Assembly: GCA_023614405.1 (NCBI GenBank)
Contig: CM042696.1
Location: 336,961,211-337,025,210, forward strand
Length of the DNA stretch: 64,000 bases
Direction: 5' to 3'
From: Avena insularis
Lineage: Eukaryota > Streptophyta > Magnoliopsida > Poales > Poaceae
In this document: positions 23,642 through 36,299 of the stretch, in pieces
Numbering within the stretch: position 1 is the stretch's first letter
Layout of the letters: each line of letters starts with the position of its first letter
Notes under the pieces: generated by a model
Told to the model about the DNA's origin: nothing
What the model saw: only the letters and a program-made list of their open reading frames with translations
The model's database searches: none
Position numbers and translations under genes: made by a program

Positions 23642-25339
23642 TGATGGGTTCGTAGCATGGAAAACAAAAAAAATCTATCGCAAGAACGAACAAAACCTAG
23701 ATCTAATCTAGATAAAAGCCAAGATCTAATCTATTAGACATGTGCAACGAGATAGATCTGTACTAACCCTTGTAGACCCGAAAGCGTTACGAGATCGGAT
23801 CTCGTGGTTGATGTAGTCGATCACTTGCCGATCTCAAGATCGTGGACGATCCTTCGGCGCCAGCGTTTGGTAGCGCTTCCTTGATCGGTCCTGCGTCTTG
23901 AGTCGGCAGACCTTTCTCTCCCTGTTCCAGCGAGCAGCGGAGGTAGTAGATCTTCTCCACGGAATCCCAGCAGCACGACGATGTGGTGGTGGTGGTGGAG
24001 TAGAGAATTCTGCAGGGCTTCGCCTAAGCTGGAGCAGAGCGAAGGAGGAGGAGAGAGGCGGCGGCTAGGGTTTGTTATGGGAGAGTTCTTAGGGGGTGGC
24101 GCCCCCTCCCCTCTATTTAAAGGAGGGAGGCGCCATGGGAGTGGGAGTCCTAGTAGGACTCCCCTCCCTCCTTGGCCGGCGGATTGGGAGGGGGGGAGGA
24201 ATCCTCCTCCCCCACGAATCCGTGTCTTGCCCTACAAGGATTCCTTGATCCTTTCTTGGTTTTCAAGCAAACTCCAAGAAATCTTCTAGAACCTTCCGGA
24301 ACATTCCGAAACCTTCTAGAATCCCCATACAAATACTCCGGAACATTTCCTAACTTAGAAAATGATCCCCAATATATGAATCTTATTCTCCGGACAATTC
24401 CGGATCTCCTCGTGATGTCCCGGATCCAATCCGAGACTCCGAACAACATTCGGTCTCCAACGCACATTCCATATGTACTTAAAACAACTTCGAACCTTAA
24501 GTGTGTCACCCTACGGTTCGTGAACATGTAGACATGATGGAGACACATCTCCGATCAATAACCATTAGCGGGATCTGGAGATCCATAACAGCTCCCACAT
24601 ACTCAACGATGACTTTGTGATCGATAGAACCATTTAACATATGAAACCAATTCCCTTTGTCACGTGATACTCTACTTATCCGAGGTTTGATCGTCGGTAT
24701 CTCCATACCTAGTTCTACCTCGTTACTGATAAGTACTCTTTACTCGTTCCGTGATATGTCATCCCTTTTGACCTAGTCACATGCTTGCAAGCTAACTAGA
24801 TGACATTCCACTGAGAGGGCCCAGAGCATATCTATCCGTCATATGGATGGACAAATCCCAATCTTGGTCCATGCGCTTCAACACATACTTTCAGAATACC
24901 CAATGTCACCTTTATAACCACCCAGTTCCGAAGCGGCGTTTGATGTCATCAAAGTACCCATCCGGTGATGGTGATTAACATAGCCTCATGGTCGAAGGAT
25001 TAGGTTACTATGCATTTGAAAAGCTTGTAGCAAAACGAACTTAATGACTTGATCTTATGCTATGCTTACTATGGGTGTGTGTCCATCACATCATTCTCCT
25101 AATGACATGATCTTGTTATTAACGACATCCAATGTCCATGATCAGGAAACCATGATCATCCATTAATCAACAAGCTAGTTTAACAAGAGGCTTACTAGGG
25201 ACTCTTTTATGTTTACAAAACACACAAGTATTAATGTTTCCGGTTAATACAATTATAGCATGGGATGTAAACATTTATCATAAACATAAAGATATAATAA
25301 TAACCACTTTATTATTGCCTCTTGGGCATATCTCCAACA
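23642..25339 (-). mobile_element. Copia solo LTR with target-site duplication
   Basis: 1698 bp, minus-strand TGTTGGAGATATGCCC to GAACCCATCA, with perfect 5 bp flanks CTTTA (23637-23641 and 25340-25344). No internal coding sequence, PBS or polypurine tract accompanies it. It is related to, but clearly diverged from, the C1 LTR (shared CCATGATCAGGAAACC, TCGGTATCTCCATACCTAGTT, TTATTATTGCCTCT). Produced by LTR-LTR recombination of a full element inside element B. Confidence 0.95.
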
Positions 25340-25344
25340 CTTTA

Positions 25345-26280
25345 ATCACTAGTTTTCTCATAACAAGTTTAATTTGGAAGGTAAACAAAAACATGAATAT
25401 ACTTGGAATAACATAAGCTAGTAGGTAGGTATGGTGGACTCTTTGGAATAACTTGGTTTAAGGAGTTGGATGCATGAGTGGAACTCATACTTTGTTGTGG
25501 AGGCTAGCAAAAGACTGGGAGCGACAAACTAAGAGAGCAATAATGGCCATAATCATGTAGAGCGACAAAACATCATTGATCAAAGCATAAAGTGATACTA
25601 CAAGTTGAAAACTAAAGGATCATAAAGGCTATGGTGACTTGAGATAGTCATAACATGGTGTGAGCATGCGCCAAGTCAACCCAAATAAAGCATCAAAGGA
25701 GAATACCACTATACTATGATTTAATATGCTAAAACAACGCATGATTCATCCAAGGCACATTAAGCAATCTCAGTTGTTTATAACAAGTCATGCTACAGCA
25801 AAGAATACTAAGCATAAGGCCAAAACAATACCAAGCATGGCATGACAAAGCATAGGCCACAGTCAAAAACAAGCTCTCTTTACCACTTAAGCATGAACTT
25901 TCCTACACTTTTCCAATCCAAACCAAACTATTTGAAAACCAATGTATGAAAGAGGGGGTCCAATCAATTTATTCAGAAAACTAAGAAAACCAAGCAAACG
26001 AAAACCAAAAACAAAAACGAAAAAGAAGACGCTCCAAGAACAGCACAACTGTGCATGCAACAATAAAAATGAAGTGTTTGGAAGAAACCTAGAATTTTTA
26101 TTGATGAAGAAGGGGATGCCTTGGGCATCCCCAAGCTTTGACGCTTGTACTTCTTGGATATATCTTGGGGTGACACACGTGGCATCCCCAAGCTTGATCT
26201 TTAGTCCATCCTTCATCTTATTACTCACTTCTTCCATACACCTGAATTTTTTTCCTTCATACAAAACTTCACACAATCTT
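25345..26280 (-). other. Element B internal, non-coding (right part)
   Basis: Continuation of element B after the solo LTR. Contains the hairpin at 26112-26132 and ends at the junction with the S repeat, where AACTAACCTCGCTCG first matches the S consensus (compare 48126). The minus-strand frame 25887-26276 has a hydrophobic stretch but no known family and no start context, so I regard it as chance. Confidence 0.55.
26112..26132. repeat. Perfect hairpin GGGGATGCC-TTG-GGCATCCCC
   Basis: 9 bp perfect inverted repeat with a 3-base loop, followed by AAGCTT. A second GGCATCCCCAAGCTT occurs 60 bp downstream (26183). Such CATCCCCAAGC motifs recur near the ends of cereal Athila-type internal regions. 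Function unknown. Confidence 0.7.
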
Positions 26281-27222
26281 TAACTAACCTCGCTCGGCTT
26301 CACTCGGAAAATGTAGAATTGAATGTTCTTTACTGATAGTTGGAAACTCACACTGACGATATTGTTTACTATAATAAGATGCACCGATCTACCTCTAAAA
26401 ATACATTTAATTCAAGAGCAATCTACTAAGCTTAATTGTAGCTCATGTTTGACCTAATTTTATTAAATTGTCAAGATGCAAAATCGTAGCAAGAGGTTGA
26501 ACCTATCATCAAAACTCTCGGTGTTTTATGATATATTAATTGTGACCCCTCGATGGGTACCTCCAAAAGATTTTTCATAAAACTTTAAAAGCAACCTACA
26601 ATTTACTTGTAGTTTCAAATTTGACCTAATTTTGATAAATTGACATAAAGTCATTAGGTCAAATGGGTAGAGTTAGCTAGGAAGTTTGAAAACTCATAAA
26701 TGAAACATGGGAATCGTTGGTACAACATGTTGGTAAACTTGGCTTCTGGCATTCAGATCCAATATTCTTCAGACATTCCTAGACGGAAAAGCACAACCTT
26801 GCTCATCATCCACTCGGAAAATTGAGAATAATTGAACATTCTTTCCTAATATAGTTGGAAAATCACATCGACGACACTGTTTGGATTTGCCAGTCTTGAT
26901 CCAACGGTCAATGTTTGAAGTTATTCGTACACTATATAGTGGTATGGTATGATATTGTAAGAGATAAGAAAAGATAAAGATAAGATAACAAGTACTGCGA
27001 ATGGCAGATCTTTTGAGTAACCTTCCCTCCCGATGTTTGGGAAGCAAGTGAAAATTTTGAAAACCGGAAAACTTTGAATTTTTTTCCGCCAAGTACCAAA
27101 GTGGTTTCCTTCCTATGTACTCCTCGTCCCTACTCCACACCAACATGGCTGTCGAACACACCAGAGACACAGAGCCGACATACCAAGGCACACGTGCGCA
27201 ACACCATGCTATGGACCAGGGA
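26281..27222. repeat. S complex tandem repeat, left portion
   Basis: Matches the end of S higher-order unit 1 (about 49160-50103): subunits with ACCTCGCTCG...ACTCGGAAAATGTAGAATTGAATG, CCCCTCGATGGGTACCTCCAAAAG and CAAATTTGACCTAATTT, then the unique stretch GATAAGAAAAGATAAAGATAAGATA and the GC-rich ACACCAGAGACACAGAGCCG. Ends at ATGGACCAGGGA, where element A2 enters. The S array resumes at 46241. Confidence 0.85.
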
Positions 27223-30200
27223 TGTCAACACCCGGATTTTTAATCCCAGATGCCTATTATGCCATACATCGCAATCCCAGGATTACCATTTTTGCGAGAC
27301 ATAACAGATTGGATATCATAGTAAATCATCCATTACAAACCATAATAAGGTCTTACACAAATCAAGGATCTGATGATCCAGCCTTAATACCAACAAGCAG
27401 CAGAATAATAAGCGTAGAAGTGGGCTCCATCTTTAGGGTCACAGGCAATGCTGACGATGGGAGATGCTCCTAGTTGTCGTAGATGTCCTGCTGTCCATCT
27501 TCCTAATAGTCCTCCTCATAGTCTGGCCACGGGAATAGCCAGGGACAAAGCCATGAGTACTCTTTAAGTACTCGCAAACTATCACTAACAAGTAAGGTAG
27601 TTCTAATAGGAAATCTTAAGTTCTAGGCTTATTTGCAAAAAGTCAGGTTTAATCTAAACTGAGTTTAAAAGTAAATAAAACTAAGTAAGAGTTCTAAATT
27701 ACTTAAGTGGGAACCTAGTTTTCATATTCACAGCCATGTTGTGATCAAGTTAAAGTCATAGTTCACTTCACAAGTCAATTTGAAAACATCTGACGATGCA
27801 ACAGTATGGCCACCCCAACTGTCCATGACCGCAGACGCGGCTATTCGAATAGTTTGACACTCTATAAGGTGGTACACTTTCACCACAAAATTCGATACAT
27901 CCGTCAGGGATAACCTTGAATCATCATACTTAGTATGCGGATAATCAATCATAACCTTTCAATAACACACTCTAGTATAGGCACCTCCCCTATGAGCTTG
28001 GCCTCCCAGCCATGGCCATCTGCCATCCTGGGCACTGCATAGGTGGACAATTCACACTCACGAGGTAGCCTCAGCTCAAACCTCTTCCGCGAGGGAACAC
28101 ATACTAATGCATATAAATTTCCGGCTAAGCCTTACCCAATTCAGGTATTGTGGTTGTGCGGTAAAATTGGAATGGTATCACATCCAAACCCAACCATCAG
28201 TTTTTATAAAGGGCTAAGGCTCATGCCTCAACATTTTCATAATCAAATCCATTTGTGTTTCTCAACATATGTCAAAACATTTCAATAGAATGAAGCATCA
28301 TTCCAAGGTTTTCACAATCATTTTCACCAAGTATTCCCATCTAAAGTGATCAAGTTTTATGCTTAGCACTAGCCACTAAGTTAAAAGTGTTCACTAATGA
28401 GGGGTGCTAATCTTCAATCTCATGCTATAGAATGACATCTAGTATATCCCTAGTTTTATACTCTTTATGCTATCTATACTATCTTTCCAAATACTCACAA
28501 AGCACTAGTTATAAGTAAAGAACTTTGGCAAAGTAAAAGAGTAAAGCTTGCAAGTAAAACTTGGGATGGGTATAAATTAAAGGTATATAACCAAAGCATG
28601 CCTAATGCATTTTTCTTAAGTTATCAAGTGGGCAAGTGTTAACTTGCATAATTCTAGCTTGCATGGTTAACTTGTAGTGTTAGGCTTGCCTTGAGTAGAG
28701 AAGTGGTTGAAGTTTTCCTCCTCTTCTTCTAGGTAGAACTCCTCCTCCTCGTAGCTTGGGTCGGTACTATCGTCTATAAATAAATACGGGGTACACAATC
28801 ACCAAACAATACTTAACTAGATCTAATTAGAACACTAAGGCTCACACTTGATGATCTAGCATCATCACAATCATCACATGAAATAAAGAACTAGTTTTAT
28901 TTATCTTATTTGAGAAAAGTAATTTCTACTCATTGAAATTAATTAAGTTTTAATATTCTCCAATTAAAATATGGGATCATGTTGACACATGTCATCACCA
29001 CATATTCTAATACATGGGAATGTGATTTAAAGGGTTGGTCACATTTTATAAAGTTTAAGATTATTATTTAATAGATTTAAAGTGACAAGAAATGCCCTAA
29101 TACCATTCAACTCAAAAGCTATTATGGTTGATTTTTGAAAAATGTTTGAAGTTGCAAAAGTCTCTATCTTATTATATTTACTAAATATTATCTCTAACTC
29201 CAACTGATTTAAATCCAACGGGATTGGATAGATAATTTAATTACCCTTCTAGCAAAATTTAAATCATGCAATTTGGTTTAGTGAAACTCTCTGAATTAAT
29301 TTTTGAATCTGTGGATAGAAACTAGTTTAAACTAAAATGGAAAAATCAATATTTGAATTTCCAGGCCATCGCGGGAAGTTAAACGGGCCGACCCGACTGC
29401 ACTGCATAGCGCAGCGGGCTACTGATAGATGGGGTCCACTCGTCAGCGACTGCATCTAAGCGAAACGGTATCTACGCATCTGAGCCGTGCAATCTAATTC
29501 TAATCCAAAGCTTGGGTGTCATCATCGACGACGAACTACTCCGGCGAGGAACTAAACCTAACGTGGTGGTGGGGGTCTGGCTAGGCTCACCTGGGCTCCA
29601 GCTAGGGTCAGTGACGGGGGTGATCGACGTGGTAGACGACAGTGGTTCGAGGCGCCGTTCTGGCCAAATTCCAGAGAAGGAGAGCTCGCCTTGCTCCGGG
29701 AAGAGGTGGGGGAGGATCAGTGGGGAGTGGTGAGTGCTAAGGTGTGGAGAAATGAGGCAGGGGAGGCCTCCATTTATACTGCGGTGAGGGGACCAAACGG
29801 TGCGGGCGCGAGCTCGTCGGTGACGATGCTACATGCTCCTATCATCATGGCGGAGGCTAGTGGACGGTGCGTGGTTCCCTAGCGGTTCTCACGGGCGTCA
29901 TGGCGAGGCGTGGGGCGGTGTGGTTTGGTCGGGAGCGTGCGGCGCTCCGCGCGGACGCAGAGGTGTTTGCGACAGCGTGCGGGTGCTGCGGGTCGCGCCA
30001 CGACGAACGGGGGTGTTTACGGGGTTGGGGTAATCATGGCGAGCTAGTGCACGCGAGACAGGGTGAGGCGCGGTCTGTGCGAGCTGGTCGGGCACGGCGA
30101 GTTGGCGCGCTCTAGGCACGGTGCAGAGACGGTGGGCACGACGTAGCTAGGGTGGTCCAGGTCTCGGATGGGGTCGAGGCTTGGATAGTGGGTGGCGGTG

Positions 30201-31034
30201 GACCGAGGCGTGTCTGGTGCGCATCGTGGGCGAGGGCGGCGATGCCTCTATCGCGCTGTCAACTATCAGCCGGCGACGACCAAAAATGGGCGGTGCTCCA
30301 CTCTGCACACGGCTAATGGGGGACTTTGTCTGGGTGCTGGCTATGCTCAGGGGAGACAAGGGAGTGAAGAGGGGACCAAATGGTCGAGGGATTACTATCG
30401 AAACAGTGAAGTTAGGCATTAGATTAATTTGTGTAATTAAGGTGTTTGATGAAATGGCCGCAAGAAACTTACTTTGGAAATTTTGAATGAAACTTTTTGA
30501 GTGATCTTAACTTAAGCTTGATTAACTATGTTTGCTTGGAGAGGTCAAGGGGAAATGGTTTGATAGGTTTTTGAAAAAGTGGGATCTTAACATATGAACT
30601 AGATTCAATTTTCAACTGTCCATTAAATTTATTTGAAAGATGTTTTTGTAAGTTTATAAGTGGGCCTTGATACACTTTTACTTGGTCCAGCAAGGGGTGG
30701 AAAGAAATAGAAATGTTTCTGTTAAAATTTCTCTTCTAGGAACACACAAAGTGACCTAGTGGTTAATTTTTGTCAAAATGACCATTTGGTTATTTAATTC
30801 ATAATTGATTTCTTTTTCTTTTGATTTTGTTTGTAAATGTCCTAGATAATGTAGCATTCACCTTTAAACCATTTCTTATCATTTGTAGCAATCAAGCATG
30901 GCAATTTCAATCAATTATACACTAATGCAAAACACACATGCATTCATATTCATTTTATTAATAAAAGTTGTTGTTAACCCTAAATTGGGTGATTAGAACT
31001 TGATAAACTTGATTAGAATTTTTGGGGTGTTACA
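27223..31034 (-). repeat. A2 3' LTR (copy 2)
   Basis: 3812 bp, plus-strand TGTCAACACCCGG to GGGGTGTTACA. Compared with LTR3 it lacks about 90 bp (bases after CCTAATA near 29103, present at 44193-44290), which explains most of the length difference between the element's own two LTRs. TATA box (minus) at 29772-29778. The GC-rich frames at 29500-30480 are compositional. Confidence 0.95.
27555..27573. repeat. Conserved LTR hairpin GAGTACT-CTTTA-AGTACTC
   Basis: 7 bp stem with 5 base loop, also at 42646-42664 and 59244-59262, in an identical position of the A-family LTR. LTR1 lost it by deletion. In transcript sense it lies near the end of U5. Role unknown. Confidence 0.6.
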
Positions 31035-33396
31035 AACCTTCCCTCCATAAACAAAATCTCGTCCCGAGATTTAAGAAAAACTAGGAACTAAAGTGATTTG
31101 GAAAGTCAGTCCTAATGTAATCTTCTCGCTCCCAAGTAGCTTCTTATTTGGTATGGTTGCTCCACTGGATCTTGAGAAACTTGATACTCTAGGTCCTAGT
31201 GGTTCTGAAGGCTTCTTCCAAAATACGAATGGGTACTTCATGATACATCAAATCCTTGTTGATATCTATGGCTTGGTGATCGATGTTCTTAAACACTTCG
31301 GTCTTCTCCGAAACTTCTAGGCATTTGCGAAGTAACGAGATATGGAACACATCATGGATGGTTGACATTTCTTCTGGCAGTTCCAGTTGATATGATACTT
31401 ATCCTCTGCGATTCAAAATCATGAAGGGTCCAATATATCTGGGGGCTAACTTTCCTTTCAGTTGAAAATGTTGCATTCCCTTCAAAGGCGACACTTTGAG
31501 ATACACAAAATCTCCGACATTGAAGGTCAGGTCTCTAAGTCTCTTGTCAGCATAACTCTTCTGTGTGGATTGGGCGGTCTTGAGGTGCTCACATACTTTG
31601 TGAACCTTCTGTTCGGCTTCTCGTAGGATGTCGAGTCAAAAAATCGGACTCTCTCCTACTTGCAACCAATTCAAGGGGCTACGACACTTCCTTCCATATA
31701 AGAACTCAAATGGGGCCATTTGTAAACTGGCTTGATAACTGTTGTTGTATGAGAATTCTGCGAAAGGCAGACAATCTTCCCATTTTGATCCATATTCTAG
31801 AACACAAGCTCTCAACATATCTTCTAAGATTTGATTGACTCTTTCAGTCTGTCCATCAGTTTGCGGGTGATAAGCTGTGCTGAAATGCAACTTGGTTCCT
31901 AATCCTTGTTGGACTTTCTGCCAAAATCTTGAGGTAAATTGGGTTCCTCGATCCGACACTATGGTCTTAGGGGTTCCATGCAAACTGACGATTCTAGCAA
32001 TATACAACTCTGCTAGCTTTGAACTCTGGTAGGTAGTCTTGATAGGTATAAAATGGGCTACCTTGGACAGTCTATCAACTATGACCTAGATCGAGTCATT
32101 TCCCCTACTAGAAGTAGGCAAACCGGTGATAAAGTCCATTCCGACGGAATCCCATTTCCATTCCGGAATCTGCAATGGTTGCAACCGTCCTGTGGGTCTC
32201 TGATGTTCCACTTTGACTCTCTGAAAGATATCACACTTGACTATGTAGCTTCTGATTTCTCTCTTCATCTTATGCCACCAAAATTGCTCCTTCAAATCCT
32301 GATACATCTTCGTTCCTCCGGGGTGGATAGAATAAAGAGTATCATGGGCTTCCTGCATGATAACTTCCTTCAGATCCGAATCTCCTGGCACACAGATACA
32401 TCCTTTGTACCACAAAACTCCTTCTTCATCCTTGGTGAATCCAGGTACCTTTCCCGTACCAATACGATGTTTGATTCCATCGATAGTCTCATTTCCTTTC
32501 TACGCTTCCTTGCTCCGACTGATCAACGTGGGTTGAAGTTCAATGCTAGCTAAAAATCCTTTGCTAACAAGCTCCCTTCTAAACTGCACCAACTCTTCAT
32601 GCAAACTTGACTGGGCTTCTTTGATCATGGTGTTTAATCTACACAACAATCTGCTAAGAGCATCCGCTACCACATTGGCTTTGCCGGGGTGATAGTGAAT
32701 GTCAAGGTCATAATCCTTGATTAACTCCATCCATCTCCTTTTCCTCATATTCAGCTCCTTCTGAGTGAAAATATACTTCAGACTCTTGTGATCCGAATAA
32801 ATCTCACAGCGGTTACCCATAAGGTAATGACGCCATGTCTTCAAGGCTAAAACTATAGCTGCTAGTTCAAGATCATGGGTAGGGTAGTTTTGCTCATGCT
32901 ACTTCAGTTGTTGGGAAAGATATGCTATGACTTTGCCTTCTTGCATCAACACACATCCGAGACCAATCTTGGATGCATCACAATACACATCAAAAGGCTT
33001 CTTGATATTTGGCATAATCAAAATTGGGGCTGAAATCAATCTCTTCTTGAGATATTGAAAACTTACTTCACATTTGTCGGACCATTCAAACTTCTTATCT
33101 TTCTTCAACAATTGGGTCATTGGTTTTGCGATGCTCGAAAATCCTTCAACAAACTTGCGGTAATATCCCGCTAATCCGAGAAATGCACGAACTTGGGTTT
33201 GAGTGGTTGGGGCTTTCCATTCTTCAACATCTTTGATCTTGGCGGGATCAACATCGACTCCTCCTGCCGACACAATATGTCCAAGGAATCCTACTTCCTT
33301 TAGTCAGATATCACATTTTCTAAACTTGGCATACAACTGATGCTCTCTAAGGGTTTCAAGCATGGTCCTCAGATGTAGCTCATGGTCTTCTTCTTA
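31035..33396 (-). pseudogene. A2 pol, 3' part: RNase H, integrase, chromodomain
   Basis: Broken into frames 32899-33273 (RT thumb: [33 protein letters not shown]; RNase H start), 32500-32844 (rest of RNase H, ending in [15 protein letters not shown]), 32086-32415 (integrase zinc finger and first core Asp) and 31636-32007 (second Asp and catalytic Glu region), with remnants of the C-terminal and chromodomain part to 31084. Differs from A1 by CAG to TAG at 32899-32901. The second Cys pair of the zinc finger has Phe for Cys (KCDIFQ). Inactive by inference. Confidence 0.9.
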
Positions 33397-34290
33397 CTTT
33401 GAATAGATTAGAATATCGTCGATAAAAACAACGAAAAACTTATCCAGGAAATTCATAAAAATCTTATTCATGAGATTCATGAAATAAGAGAGGGCATTGG
33501 TTAATCCAAAAGACATGACCGTATACTCATACAATCCATATCTGGTGGTAAAGGCGGTCTTTGGAATATCCGTTGCACGAATCTTGAGTTGATGATAACC
33601 AGTTCTAAGATCAATCTTAGAGAACACTCTGGCACTAGTCAACTGATCAAACAGATCCTCTATCTTTGACAGTGGGTACTTGTTCTTGATAGTGACATCA
33701 TTCAGCTTTCGGTAATCTGTACACAAACGGTTACCTCCATCTTTCTTATCCACAAACAATACAGGCGATCTCCATGGCGACACGCTTGGTTGAATCAGAC
33801 CTTTCTCCAGCATAGCATCAAGTTGCTTCTTCACCTCCACTAGTTCAGATGGGTTCATACTATAAGGTCTCTGAGCTATGGGTCCAGTTCCAGGAATTAG
33901 TTCAATAATGAACTCGATATCCCGATCTGTGGGCATACCAGGCAATTCATCTGGGAATATGTTGGGGTATTCACAAACTACTCTGACTTGGTCTATGGTT
34001 GGTTGGGATAGACTCTTGTTGCATTTGAATTGACGGGGCAAGGTCTCAGATACATGCTCTACTGATACTCTAGAGCTACTGGTCATGGTTATGGCTTTCT
34101 TGGCACAGTCGATCAATCCTTTGTGTTTCGACATCCAATCCATTCCTGGTACTACTTCCAAACCTTTGGTTCCAAGTACTATTAGATTGGCATAAAAATC
34201 TATTCCATGGATTCTGATAGGTACAGCCTTGGAAATTTTTCTAGCTTTGGTGGTTGAACTAGGTATTTGAACTATCATAACATGCTTCAA
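33394..34290 (-). pseudogene. A2 reverse transcriptase with end of protease
   Basis: 298 residues: protease C-terminal part ([16 protein letters not shown]), then linker and [80 protein letters not shown], and the catalytic [11 protein letters not shown], with the Asp pair present. The frame stops at TAA (33394-33396) right after this motif, where the protein should continue toward 33273. Copies element RNA into DNA. Upstream it is separated from gag-protease by TGA at 34315-34317. Confidence 0.9.
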
Positions 34291-34314
34291 TTTTGTTGGT
34301 TGAATCTTACTAGT

Positions 34315-35603
34315 TCATGCAAATTCTTCTGTAACAAACAAGTGTGATGCTCCAGAATCAAACAACACTCTTGCAAGTACGGAGTTAACAGAAAACATAC
34401 CCATCACGACATTGGGCGCTTCCTGGGCTTCTTCATCTTTCATGTGGAATAGACGACCGTTGCGGTTGAGCGAATTCCCTGGGGCAAATCTCCTTGCAGG
34501 CTGAACACGATGCTGCTGCTGAGCTGGGGCATTCACATTGGTGGTGGCTGCAAGCTTCTTGGGACACTCGTTGGAGTAGTGACCCTTGACTCCACATTCA
34601 AAGCAAGTAATATGGGACTTGTCTTTTGCTACAACAAGCATAACATTGCTTCCAGTCCTTGGGGCAGTATTGTTGTTGTTGTTGTTGGACTTGGGCGGTG
34701 CACGGTTAAAGTTGTTGGAGTTGCCGAGGTTGTTGTTATGGTTTCCTCTAGACTTCAGGTTTCCTCCGCTACGATTGGGGTAGCTTGGACGGGACATCGG
34801 GGGTTTGTTGTTTCTTGGGGCATATCCTGCAGACGGGTTGGGGCAATACTTCTGGGTATTGTGGGACCCAGTTTGGTGCATCATCCTACGCTTGCGGTTG
34901 TCATTGGGTTGGTTGATCTTCCCTTCCATCTGGATGGTAGAGTCTACAAGCTCTTCTAGATCTCCAAAATGGATGTTAACTAACACAGTTTGCATGTCAT
35001 CATGCAATCCATTCAGGAACCTTTCCTTCTTCTTGGCTTCAGTGTTGATCTCATTAGGGGGCTAGCTAGGGCCAGAAATTTGTCACGGTATTCAACTACC
35101 GTCATCCTTCCTTGCTTCAGTTCCCTGAATTCATCTCTCATTCTGGTGACTAAACCTTGTGGCAGATGGGTGCGGCTGAACTTGATCTTGAATGATTCCC
35201 AAGTCATCATCTGACCGTCATTCATGGTACGGGTGCTATTCCACCATGCTCTTGCATCTCCTGCCAGATAGTGGGTGGCAAACAGTACCATCTCATTGGC
35301 TTCAACTCCTGCGACCTCCATATTGTTCTCCATGGTTTGCAGCCAGTCATCAGCATCTAAGGGATCCTCAGATTTGTTGAAAATAGGGGGGTTGGTATTC
35401 TGAAAGTTCTTAAGCTTGGATCCATGGTGATCCTGATTTCCATGGCCTTGATTATTGTTGGCCATCTGAGCTATCTGTTGAAGAGTGGCTAGGTTGGCTT
35501 GGCATTCGGCTCTACTAGCTTCACGGTCAGAAACTAGCATCTGCAGAATCTGCAGCATCGGGTCCTGAGATGAGCTGCTTCCTCCGAGGTTTCCACGAGT
35601 CAT
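34315..35603 (-). pseudogene. gag: A2 gag with zinc knuckle and protease active site
   Basis: Two frames, 35013-35603 and 34315-35007, split by a one-base indel near 35045-35060. N-terminal part: capsid core (PPIFNKSEDPLDADDWLQTME, LAGDARAWWNSTR, FKIKFSRTHLPQGL, FRELKQGRMTVVEYRDKF). C-terminal part: N-rich low-complexity linker (about 34680-34760), CCHC knuckle CFECGVKGHYSNEC, then the retropepsin site VLFDSGASHLFV. Start ATG at 35603. It ends at TGA 34315-34317 just after the protease motif. Builds particles and binds RNA; broken here. Confidence 0.9.
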
Positions 35604-35857
35604 CTCAAGATTGAGATAGATAATGAGATAAGAGGGAAATTTCTAAGGTTCATGGTTTTGTTTTCAAAAGTTTTAAACTTTGAGTTTGACTCAAGTTTTG
35701 CAAACTAACTTCTTCTTCTCACTCATTCATTCAAAGCACACAATACAACACACACCACAACACAAAATGGAGAACATATGGTTTTAAGAATCATTCTATG
35801 AAACTACGATAAAGTGGGACTGATATAACTCACTCCTACGGTAGTGATCAAGTGCAT
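35604..35857 (-). other. Spacer between additional ORF and gag in A2
   Basis: About 250 bp, AT-rich, with no frame. It is long enough that gag would need its own initiation or reinitiation if both are translated from one RNA. Confidence 0.5.
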
Positions 35858-36299
35858 CTACTCATCATAAATGAAGTCAGAATCATCATCATCGGTGTAG
35901 AAATCCATGGCATCATCCTCCAGGTAGTCATTCTCATCACTGAGGTAAGAGTGAAGATCTCCCTGGATGTCTTCACCTTCCTCCTCCTCTTTTGCTTCAA
36001 GCTGGACTTCCTGTTCACAGATGGTCTTCTCGAGAGCGGTCACCTTCTTGCGAAGATGATAGATGGTGCGATCCTTCTTCTCGCGTTGACGATGAAGTGA
36101 TTGGCGATCCTTGACAAGCATGGTGATAGTCTGTTCCTTCTTGATGGCAATGGCAAGGTTGTGGTTGGCTTAAGCTTGGGCGTTGTCCAATTCCTTCTGC
36201 CTATCATACAGTATGAAGTCTAGATTTTCCACCTCGCGCTTCAACTCAAGGTGACTTGTAATCTCCAATGGCATACCACTACAAGAGATCTGATATACA

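Larger units (their letters stand above)
20960..26280 (-). mobile_element. Ty3 element B (Athila-type), 3' part only
   Basis: Consists of a 1.4 kb LTR (20960-22360) followed by 3' internal non-coding sequence (22361-26280), interrupted by a copia solo LTR. The minus-strand polypurine tract next to the LTR shows minus orientation. Internal sequence is of the long 3' non-coding kind seen in cereal Athila elements, with CCCCAAGCTT motifs. No pol frame is present, and the element stops abruptly where the S repeat begins near 26281. Right half absent from the window. Confidence 0.75.

Noticed and set aside
25887..26283. Overlapping 129- and 113-codon frames on opposite strands near the end of element B
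   Set aside because: No known family and no start context. Both run over the hairpin and non-coding element sequence, so chance is the simpler reading.
7563..31034. A1 LTR1 and A2 LTR2 as the two LTRs of a single element
   Set aside because: LTR2 and LTR3 share the AGGGA duplicate and a complete internal region between them. LTR1 has a different flank (AAAGT) and its own polypurine tract and pol fragment.
34500..34960. Plus-strand 149-codon hydrophobic frame
   Set aside because: Antisense of the Asn-rich linker and zinc knuckle of A2 gag; hydrophobicity arises from reverse-complemented Asn codons (AAC to GTT).
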